Below are positions 1-7,400 of a DNA stretch of 12,793 bases, piece by piece; position 1 is the first letter of the stretch, and each line of letters starts with the position of its first letter. Location: the NCBI GenBank assembly GCA_014239625.1, contig JAAZYN010000038.1, positions 283 through 13,075 on the forward strand, written 5' to 3'. This DNA comes from Myxococcales bacterium (GTDB lineage Bacteria; Myxococcota_A; UBA9042; PHBI01; JAAZYN01). Below the pieces are notes generated by a model. The model was given only the letters and a program-made list of their open reading frames with translations, was not told the origin of the DNA and did not search any database. The translations under genes were made by a program, and so were the position numbers.

Positions 1-1
1 T

Positions 2-886
2 CGGCTGGGTGGTGCCGGGGACTTCTGGGGCGCCCTGAGCGCCGCGGATCCTTGGTGGGTAGCGGCCGCCTGTGGGCTCGTGTTGCTCAACATGGTCTGG
101 GCGGCTTGGCGGGTCATCATCTCGTTCAGCGTGTTGAACGCCCGCGTCGGTTTTTGGCGCGCCGTGGACACCGTCCTGGCGACGTTTCCGCTGGCCGTCG
201 TGACCCCCTCCCGAGTTGGCGACGGCGCCCGGGCGGTGGCGTTGCGCGACGTGCTCCCGATCCCCGAGGGCTTGTCGGCGGTGCTGGCTGAAAAACTCGT
301 CGACGTGCACTCGCTGCTGGTGATGAGCGCGCTGGGCGCGGTGGCCACCGAGCTGTGGTCGCTCCTGGGGATCGCGCTGGGCCTCCTGGTGTGCCAGTAC
401 CTCACGGCGGCGTTGCTGGTGCGTTACGCCGACTCGCTCGACCGGTGGCCGTTGTTGCAGCGCTTCGGCGACAAGCCACGCCGGCTCGTCTCTGGTCTGA
501 AAGCGCTCTGGGAGCGGCCCGCGCGTCTGCTCCTGCTCATGGCCGTGTCGCTCATGGCCTTCGCAGGCGCGGTCGTCGCCGCCTACGTGCTGATGGAGGC
601 GGTCGGCGCGGAGATCCCCTTTGGCGCAGTGGCGGCGTTGTGGCCAGTGTCGATCTTCGCGGGCTTGCTTCCCGTGACTCTGGGCGGCATCGGAACCCGC
701 GATGGAGCCTTCGTTGGGCTGCTCATGGTCGCTGGCGTGTCGTTCGAAAGTGGTTCTGTACTGGCGGCGACGATGCTCTATGCGGTAGTAGCCACGCTCT
801 TGCCGGCCGTTCTCGGGATCTGGCCCATGCTACGGCACGCGCGCTCGCTCACCCACCGCGCACCCACTGAAACCCCCGAAGCGTAA
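2..886 (+). CDS. Flippase-like / LPG-synthase transmembrane family protein (5'-truncated)
   Basis: This is the C-terminal part of a multi-pass inner-membrane protein of the lysylphosphatidylglycerol synthase transmembrane (UPF0104, 'flippase-like') family. The reading frame is open from base 2, so the gene begins outside the window; the GTG at 80 is only an internal codon. Family hallmarks are visible: a PSRVGDGARAVALRDVLP segment followed by EKLVD, which matches the cytoplasmic loop motif of the family, and GGIGTRDGAFVGLL near the C-terminus. About six hydrophobic segments can be seen, for example around nt 80-150, 310-420, 525-600 and 620-830. In other bacteria such proteins often sit in polysaccharide or glycolipid clusters and are thought to help move or modify lipid-linked substrates; the substrate here is unknown. 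The stop lies 10 bp before the next gene, so they are probably co-transcribed. The family is fairly certain, the function is not. Confidence 0.85.
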   Translation, partial: RLGGAGDFWGALSAADPWWVAAACGLVLLNMVWAAWRVIISFSVLNARVGFWRAVDTVLATFPLAVVTPSRVGDGARAVALRDVLPIPEGLSAVLAEKLVDVHSLLVMSALGAVATELWSLLGIALGLLVCQYLTAALLVRYADSLDRWPLLQRFGDKPRRLVSGLKALWERPARLLLLMAVSLMAFAGAVVAAYVLMEAVGAEIPFGAVAALWPVSIFAGLLPVTLGGIGTRDGAFVGLLMVAGVSFESGSVLAATMLYAVVATLLPAVLGIWPMLRHARSLTHRAPTETPEA

Positions 887-896
887 AGACAGCACG

Positions 897-2621
897 ATGA
901 CGACGACACCACACACGACCTCCATCGAAGCCCTCCGCTTTGCCCCGAGCAAGCGCCGCAAGAATCGCTTCGTACAGCCCGCCGCAGGCCACCGTGATTG
1001 GTACGCCTTCGAGGCGCTGAGCATCCTGCCGCGCATCATCACGCTCATCGACAAGAACCGGCTGTCGGCCACTTACGGATGCTGTGACCGCGAGTACTGG
1101 CACTACCGCACCGTCGATTTTCCGTGCCAGATGTCGCAGGAGTTCTGCCTGCCGCTGGCGCTGGCGTTTTCGCATCCGTTTCCCAACAACCCCTACTTTC
1201 AGGTCGAGCGTGTCCGCGACCTCTCCATCGCGGTCATCGAGTTTGCGCGCAAGGAGACGCACCCGGACGGGTCGGTGGACGACTACTTCCCCTTCGAGCG
1301 CGCGCTGGGGGCGCACGTCTTCTCAACCTACGCGATGACCGAGACCTACCTGGAGCTGGGGCTCGACAGGCCCGACTTCGTCGATTTCTTCAGGCTCCGT
1401 GGAGATTGGTTGGTCAACAACAATGAGAGTGGCCAGCTCACCAATCACCAGTTCTACGCAGCGCTGGCGCTCTACAACGTCTACCTGATCACGGGCGACG
1501 AGAGGTACCGCGACCGCGCCAGCCACTTCAGGGATATCGCCTTGTCGTGGCAGAACAGCGAGGGCTGGTTCCAGGAGTACGAGGGCGCCGACCCCGGCTA
1601 TCACTCCGTCTCCATCGCCTTGCTCGCCAAGCTTCACAAGAAGTCCCAGGACGAGTCACTCATCGAGCCCATGCGGCGCGCCATCGAGTTCGCTCATCAC
1701 TTCATGCACCCGGATGGAAGTTACGCGGGCGAATATGGGAGCCGCAACACCTACCACTTCTATCCCCACGGCTTCGAGTACATGGCCAGCCGCATGCCCG
1801 AAGCGGCCTGGGTCGCCGAGACGTTCCTCCAGCGCGCGTTGCCGGAGCGCCGTCGCTATTACAACGAAGACAATCGGATGATCAGCCACTACGTGCTCTA
1901 CTGGATGCACGCGTGGCTGGACTACGCTCCGGAGCGCCGAGGTACGCTGTCGGAAAATCGCGAGCCGTTCATCAAGTGGTTTCCACAGGCGGGTATCCTG
2001 GTCCGCAAGACCGACAGCTACTACGCGATCTGCAACGCCACCAAGGGCGGCGTCGTGAAGGTCTACGACCTGGAGGGGCCGCTTTACAGCGACACCGGCG
2101 TGATGGCGCAGACCACCGATGGCACCACCCTGGTGAGTCATCTGGTGGACGACGAGCACGCCTACCAGGTGGATCCCGCGACCGGAACGGTGCGGGTCTC
2201 CGGCAAGCTGAGCAAGCGCCGCTATCCCTTGTCGAGCCCCGTCAAACAGATGTTGTTTCGCGGCATGAACTTGAGCGTCGGGCGCTTCGGTGCCCACATG
2301 GTCCGGTCCATCCTCCAGAAGGTCTTGATCACCGGTAAACCCCGGACCGAGGTGCGCTTTGAGCGCACCCTGGTGCTGGGAGACGACGACGTCACCGTCG
2401 ACGACGTCCTGGACCTCAGCGACGCCTCGGACGTGACCGTCGCCGAGATCATGGCGGGGTCCGACGCGACCTCTATCTACGTCGCCAACTCGAACACCTT
2501 TCAGGAGTCGGTACTGTTGCCCTGGCACACGGTGACGCAAAAAGACGTCAACACGCTCAACAGCACACGCCGCTTGGCGCTACCCACCCGTCGAGCCTTG
2601 GCCTACAAGGACCAGGCGTGA
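897..2621 (+). CDS. Heparinase II/III-like (alpha/alpha toroid plus beta-sandwich) protein
   Basis: A 574-residue protein that looks like a polysaccharide lyase of the heparinase II/III type. Residues about 40-345 are helix-rich with repeated aromatic and charged positions, as in an (alpha/alpha) toroid. Residues about 360-574 are strand-rich, starting at AGILVRKTDSYYAICNA, as in the C-terminal beta-sandwich of these lyases. Candidate active-site residues are N183-H184 (in LTNHQ) and Y235-H236 (in ADPGYHS), with a conserved-looking GSRNTYHFYPHGFEY block at 281-295. There is no signal peptide: the N-terminus is polar and basic, so the protein is probably cytoplasmic, unlike most secreted lyases. 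No strong ribosome-binding site precedes the ATG, but the frame starts 10 bp after the previous gene. The stop overlaps the next start (GTGA), so it is coupled to a UDP-glucuronate-epimerase-like gene, which suggests a uronic-acid glycan. The fold assignment is moderately sure. Lyase activity is inferred, and a non-catalytic or epimerase role is possible. Confidence 0.7.
   Translation: MTTTPHTTSIEALRFAPSKRRKNRFVQPAAGHRDWYAFEALSILPRIITLIDKNRLSATYGCCDREYWHYRTVDFPCQMSQEFCLPLALAFSHPFPNNPYFQVERVRDLSIAVIEFARKETHPDGSVDDYFPFERALGAHVFSTYAMTETYLELGLDRPDFVDFFRLRGDWLVNNNESGQLTNHQFYAALALYNVYLITGDERYRDRASHFRDIALSWQNSEGWFQEYEGADPGYHSVSIALLAKLHKKSQDESLIEPMRRAIEFAHHFMHPDGSYAGEYGSRNTYHFYPHGFEYMASRMPEAAWVAETFLQRALPERRRYYNEDNRMISHYVLYWMHAWLDYAPERRGTLSENREPFIKWFPQAGILVRKTDSYYAICNATKGGVVKVYDLEGPLYSDTGVMAQTTDGTTLVSHLVDDEHAYQVDPATGTVRVSGKLSKRRYPLSSPVKQMLFRGMNLSVGRFGAHMVRSILQKVLITGKPRTEVRFERTLVLGDDDVTVDDVLDLSDASDVTVAEIMAGSDATSIYVANSNTFQESVLLPWHTVTQKDVNTLNSTRRLALPTRRALAYKDQA
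2607..2611 (+). promoter_or_regulatory. Ribosome-binding site for the epimerase GTG start
   Basis: AAGGA lies six bases before the GTG at 2618, inside the last codons of the heparinase-like gene. It supports the GTG start and the four-base GTGA overlap, and hence translational coupling of the two genes. Confidence 0.6.
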
Positions 2622-3577
2622 GGATCCTCCTGACCGGTGGCGCTGGCTTCATCGGATCGGCTTGCCTGCGACACTTTTTGGACCGCGGAGACGAGGTCGT
2701 GGTCGTGGACGCCTTCGAGGAGACGCTCTATCCGCGTGCGGTGAAAGACGCGGCGGTGGCCGAGTCTCGCCAGCGAGGGGAGTTCTCGCTGCACGAGATC
2801 GACGTCCGCGACCGCGCAGGGCTCATGGCGCTGGCGGCCGAGCACGGTCCCTTCGACGCCTTGGTCCATCTCGCCGCGGTCGCAGGGGTCCGACCTTCGG
2901 TGGAGAAGGCGTCCTATTATTACGACATCAACGTCACCGGGACGCAGACCGTCATCGACGTCGCACGGGCTCACGGGGCGGCCGACCGGTTGATACTGGC
3001 GTCGAGCTCGTCGGTCTACGGCGGCAACACGAAGACCCCCTTTGCCGAGACCGATGACGTCTCCCGGCCCGTCAGCCCATACGCGGCCAGCAAGCTCTCG
3101 CTCGAGCATCTGGCGCGGGCGGATCATCATCTGCACGGCGGCAACGTGTCGTGTTTACGGTTCTTTACCGTGTACGGTCCCGGCCAGCGGCCCGAGATGG
3201 CCATCCACAAGTTCATGCGCCTCATCGACCAGGGGGAGAGCATCCCCATGTTCGGCGATGGGAGCAGCGGGCGCGACTACACCTACATCGACGACATCGT
3301 CGCCGGGGTCGTCGCGGCCACCGACCGTCCTGAGGGGTTCAAGGTATATAACCTCGGCGGTGATCGGGTGGTGCGCCTGCTGGACCTGATCGAGGCGATC
3401 GGCGCGACGGTCGGCAAGCCCGTGGCTATCGAGCAGCTGCCGATGCAACCCGGGGACGTGACACTCACCATGGCCGACGTGACGCGCGCCCGTGCGGAGC
3501 TGGGTTACCAGCCGAAGACCTCGATAGAGGAGGGTCTATCCAAGATGTGGGCCTGGTTTCAGGGACGAAAGAGTTGA
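2618..3577 (+). CDS. NAD-dependent epimerase, UDP-glucuronate 4-epimerase-like
   Basis: A 319-residue extended short-chain dehydrogenase that would interconvert C4 epimers of a nucleotide sugar, most likely UDP-glucuronate/UDP-galacturonate, in the cytoplasm. Visible elements are the Rossmann motif TGGAGFIG at 6-13, D31 at the end of strand 2 for the NAD ribose, AAVAGVRPS at 86-94 (typical of the glucuronate epimerase branch), the serine-rich SSSSVYG at 129-135, and the catalytic Y155-x3-K159. FFTVYGPGQRPEMAIHKF and FGDGSSGRDYTYIDDIV form the usual substrate-binding and C-terminal blocks. Length fits the family. The start is GTG inside the stop of the previous gene (4-bp overlap), supported by AAGGA six bases upstream. 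It would supply an activated sugar for the glycan handled by its neighbours. The enzyme class is very sure. The exact sugar is not, since dTDP-glucose dehydratases and GalE share these motifs. Confidence 0.9.
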   Translation: MRILLTGGAGFIGSACLRHFLDRGDEVVVVDAFEETLYPRAVKDAAVAESRQRGEFSLHEIDVRDRAGLMALAAEHGPFDALVHLAAVAGVRPSVEKASYYYDINVTGTQTVIDVARAHGAADRLILASSSSVYGGNTKTPFAETDDVSRPVSPYAASKLSLEHLARADHHLHGGNVSCLRFFTVYGPGQRPEMAIHKFMRLIDQGESIPMFGDGSSGRDYTYIDDIVAGVVAATDRPEGFKVYNLGGDRVVRLLDLIEAIGATVGKPVAIEQLPMQPGDVTLTMADVTRARAELGYQPKTSIEEGLSKMWAWFQGRKS

Positions 3578-3633
3578 GATGAATCGGCGCTGGATCTCAC
3601 TGTCCGCGCCCCTGACTTTCGGGATGGTGGCAA

Positions 3634-4296
3634 ATGGTCGATTACGCTGAGCAGAAAGAATACTGGGAGGGCATGGGCAAGCGGCGCCATCCGTCGCATC
3701 CCGTGATCGAGGCGTTCGCAGGTCCCAAGCTGAGGTGGATCCGGGACCACACCGAGCCGCCCACCGACGGCCCCCACACCATGGTCGAGATCGGGGCTGG
3801 CAACGGTTACTTCAGCTACGGCTTCGACCGCGCCTTCGAGCTGACCGCGACCGACTTCTCGGAGACGATGCTCGAGATGAACCCGCTGCCGAGCAACCAG
3901 AAGGTTCAGGCCGACGCGTCGAACCTTCCGTTTGGCGACGACAGTTTCGATCTGGCGTTCTGCGGCAACCTGCTGCACCACCTGGAGGCTCCCGAGGTCG
4001 CGGTGCGGGAGATGGGCCGGGTGGCGCGAAAACACGTGGTGCTCCTGGAGCCGAACGCGCTGAACCCGCTGATGTTCGCGTTCGGCGTCGTCAAGCGAGA
4101 AGAGCGCGGCACGCTCAAGTTCACGCCGCCCTATCTCAAGGGCCTGGGCAAGAGGGCCGGGCTGAGGCTGCGCGCGTTCTCGACTCAGGGCATGGTGCTC
4201 CCGAACAAGACACCCGAGAAGCTCCTCCCCGTGTTCAAAGCCATCGACCGCCCAAATCCGATGGGCTTCTATCACGTCGCCATCTTCGACGTGTAG
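3634..4296 (+). CDS. Class I SAM-dependent methyltransferase
   Basis: A 220-residue small-molecule-type methyltransferase with a Methyltransf_11/25 fold. Motif I is EIGAGNG at 52-58, the acidic residue after strand 2 is D74 in TATDFSE, motif III is ADASNLPF at 93-100 followed by DDSFDLAFCGNLLHHL, and a proline-containing LLEPNALNPL strand follows at about 140-150. There is no membrane segment or signal peptide, so it is cytoplasmic. The start is well fixed: the frame is closed by a TGA at 3613 and no other start codon lies between it and 3634, although the ribosome-binding site is weak. It follows the epimerase after 56 bp on the same strand and ends the apparent cluster, so methylation of a sugar or lipid-linked intermediate is plausible. 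The acceptor cannot be read from the sequence. Confidence 0.88.
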   Translation: MVDYAEQKEYWEGMGKRRHPSHPVIEAFAGPKLRWIRDHTEPPTDGPHTMVEIGAGNGYFSYGFDRAFELTATDFSETMLEMNPLPSNQKVQADASNLPFGDDSFDLAFCGNLLHHLEAPEVAVREMGRVARKHVVLLEPNALNPLMFAFGVVKREERGTLKFTPPYLKGLGKRAGLRLRAFSTQGMVLPNKTPEKLLPVFKAIDRPNPMGFYHVAIFDV

Positions 4297-4411
4297 CCCC
4301 TCGGCGCCGACCGGTGTTCCGCCAACGCGTGGGAGTCTGCCGTCTTTGCGGCTGACGGCCCGTAGGCGGGACGTAGGCCCCAGCCGCTGAAGGGCGTATA
4401 GTCCCCGCTTC
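4297..4411 (+). other. Spacer with small dyad symmetries between methyltransferase and tamB-like gene
   Basis: A 115-bp non-coding spacer. It contains a 6-bp inverted repeat GCCGTC/GACGGC (4339-4344 and 4354-4359, 9-nt loop) and a 4-bp one CCCG/CGGG (4359-4362 and 4367-4370), plus two copies of CGTAGGC about ten bases apart. There is no T-tract, so a standard Rho-independent terminator is not supported. The dyads could still end transcription of the upstream cluster or serve as a regulator site. This is weak evidence. Confidence 0.3.
4397..4402 (+). promoter_or_regulatory. Putative -10 element of the tamB-like gene
   Basis: TATAGT stands out in very GC-rich DNA and ends nine bases before the ATG at 4412. 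A transcript starting the usual distance downstream would have almost no leader, which fits the lack of any purine-rich ribosome-binding site before this ATG. No good -35 hexamer is visible at 16-18 bp. The frame is closed by TGA at 4388, so 4412 is the first possible start. Confidence 0.4.
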
Positions 4412-7400
4412 ATGGGCGACGCGTCGACGGCTCCAGAGTTAACACCGCCACGGTCCTGGTTGCGTCGGGGCCTGAAGGCCTGTGTCTGGTTGCTGATCAG
4501 CCTCGCCCTGCTGGTCGTCGCCGCGTACCTCGCACTGCAGACCGACTGGGGGCGCGAGCAGGTCCGCCGCCTGTCGCTGGGCGCGCTCAACGACGCTATC
4601 GCGGGAGAGTTTCGGGTGGGGCGCCTGGTCGGCGACCCGCTGGGGACGCCGACGCTGCTGGACGTCGAGCTGTTGGACCCGGACGGGGGGACGGTCTTCA
4701 CGATCGAGCGCGTGATCGTGTCCTTGGATGTGTGGTCGCTGGTGGGGCAGAAGGTACACATCGAGGCGCTTCAGGTGACGGGCCTCAGCTTCAACCTGCG
4801 CGACGCCGAGGGGCGGGTGGGTATCGCGCGGGCGTTTGCGCCTCCGGGGCCAGGCGTGTTGGGGGATTGGCTCATCGGCGGGGGGGAGCCAGAGAGCCCA
4901 TGGCGGGTGCAGATAGATGCCATCTCGGTGAGGGACACGCTGGTCCTCGCTGGCTCCCTGAGGTCCGGAGGGGCGCGGGTGAGCGTCGAGGACCTCACCA
5001 TCGGTGGGGCGCTCTCCCAAGGACCCAGCGGGCTACGCTGGAAGGACCTCTCCGTAGCGGGCCGGGTGGTCGGGTTGTCCGGCCCCTCCTCCGACGAGCC
5101 TCTAGCCTTGGCGTCGCACGGCGTCATGGGTGACGGGTTTGTGGTGTTCGAGTCCTTCGAAGCTCGGCTGGGCGAGCATCGGGCCAAGCTGAGTGGCCGC
5201 ATGGTTCGGGCCGACGGTGAGCATGAGGTCGACCTGCGCGTCGCGTCGGTCAGCGTGGACTTGCCGGCGCTGGCTTCCCCTTTGGAGCGGGGCAAGGTGG
5301 AGGTGGCCGGGACCATCGCGGGTGCGCTGGGCGGCGCCAAGGTACACCTCGACGTTCGTTCGGCCGGGGGCTCCGTGGAGCTGCGAGGGCTCGCCGGCCT
5401 TCGCCCCGGCGGTCCTGTAGTGGATCTGGACGTCAGCGGGCGCGGGCTGGCTCCGATCAAGGTGTCACGCCGCGTGACGACGCCGGTTCAAGCGAACCTG
5501 GACGGTCGGGTGCAGCTCCAGGGCGACCCAGCGGGCCTGGGTTTCCTCGACGCGGGCCTTACGCTGAGCGGTTTTCGCGGCGTCGAGGGGCTGCCGCCGG
5601 TGCTCGAGACGGTCCTCCGCGTGTATCGCGGCAACCTGGAGGCGCGCGTCGAGCAGCCCCCCCAGATGACCCTGTCTGTGGTCGGCCCTCTCGAGTCGCC
5701 TTTCAGCTTTGACATCGCTGCCCAGGATGTGGACCTGGGTGTGTACGCGCGGGCCGCGGGGATCGCCGGGATCGGCAGCGAGATCCATCTCTTCGAGGGC
5801 TACGGCGAGGTGCAGCTCCTGGGCGAAGGAGCGGTCGGTCTGCTGCTGGCGGCGGACATGGTCGTCGAGAACATCAGCATCGACGGCGCGGAGCAACGCG
5901 TCAACGCGCGAGCGCTGTCAGGCGACGTGGACTTCCACTATCCGGGGTGGGGGGTCCCGCTCGGCGAGCTGAACCTGTCTGTCGACGAGCTCGACATCGC
6001 GCATGGGGTCGGAGCGGCCGAGCAGCGCCGATACGCCGACCACGTCATCGCAGCGATCGAGACCGCCCCGGGGGACGCGGGGACGGTCGCGTTGGAGGGG
6101 GCTGTCTCTGGGTTCACCATCCAGATGCCCGAGGGGACCATCGGGGAGGTCGTCATACCGGCGGCTGTCAAGGTGTCGGAGACGGACTGGCGCCCCGTCG
6201 GCAAGGTGAGCGTCAAAGCTCGCGACGTCGACGTAGCGACCTTTCGTGGCAGCATCATCAATGCCGCGATGACGCTGCGACGCGCGGGACACGAGGTGTC
6301 CGAGGAGCTGCTGGTGTCAGGCAGCCTCAAGGCACGCCGGGTAGGGGTCGGCGAGACCGTCGCGCTGGGGTCGGCGAGCGGCACCATCCGTGGACGCGTC
6401 AGCCGGCGCGGTGGCTGGTCAGGCCGTCTGAAACTCGACGCGTCGACCGTCGACGTCGCCGACCAGCTGTTGAATATGGCTCATGTGGACCTCCAGGCGG
6501 CCTCGATGGAGAGCGCGAGTGGGTCGCTCAGCGACGCGTTGCGGCTTTCGGGAACGGTCGCTGGGGACACCTGGAGGATGCGCGGAACGAGCGTAGGCGC
6601 AAAACGAGTCTTTGTGACGGTGGAGGGGCTGACCCTACCTCTGGGTGGAGGCTTTCCTCGCGGAGAGATCGCGTTCGACCTGACCCAGGCGAAGGCGTTG
6701 CGGCCGGTGGGTCGACTGACCGGTGACGTCAGCCTCCAGCGCGGCGGCTCCATCACGGTCAAGGCGATGGGGCGCGGCGGACTCGTCGACCGGGATCTGC
6801 ACCTGGACGTCGATCTGCCGATCGACGGTCGCTCCACCACGCGGCTCACGGTTCACGAGCTCCAGCTGAGAGATCGTCGGGGGGATGGGTTCGTGGTGCG
6901 GGGCGGAGTCGTCGAGTTGGGCCGAGGCCGGATCTCGACCCAGGGGGTCACGTTCAAGGAGCTCGGCCGCGGCGGTGGGTTCTCGGTGGCGGGAGTGTTT
7001 CGCACGGGCCGTGGGCCGATCGATCTCACCCTCGACGGGCGCTCCGTCGATGTTCGGAAGTGGGCGGGTCGTTTCGAGGATCTCATCGGAGTCTCGATCC
7101 CGCTCCCAGGAGAGTTGGCCGGGCTGTTGGACGTGCGCGCATCAGCGCGTCGGCGCCGCGGTGAATTTTCCGGTGACGCGACGGTGAAGCTGTCCGGAGG
7201 TCGCTACGACGTCCTGAAGGGGGTGCGCGGGCGAGTCAGCGCTCAGCTCGGTGACGGCTGGCTCATCGTCGATGGGGTCTTGCACGAACGCCAGGTGGCG
7301 GACCCGTTGGTGTTCGAGTCGGTCAGGGTCCCCGTGCGTGTCTTCTCGGGTCGACGCTGGTGGAGCTGGGGTGACCTGCGTAAGGCGGACGGCACGGTCG

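Noticed and set aside
1656..2540. 294-residue antisense open frame opposite the heparinase-like gene
   Set aside because: A shadow of the sense gene, with no motif or ribosome-binding site. The sense protein has coherent domain structure.
3579..3650. Short ORF of 23 codons (starts MNRRWISLSAP) directly after the epimerase stop
   Set aside because: It begins two bases after the stop and could be a small coupled peptide, but it overlaps the methyltransferase start, has no recognisable feature, and is as likely to be chance.
4339..4370. Rho-independent terminator after the methyltransferase gene
   Set aside because: The stems are only 6 and 4 bp and no T-tract follows, so it is listed only as weak dyad symmetry in the spacer.
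3559..4761. 400-residue minus-strand frame across the methyltransferase and the start of the tamB-like gene
   Set aside because: It spans two well-supported plus-strand genes and their spacer, and its composition is a Ser/Thr/Arg-rich then Val/His/Arg-rich shadow.
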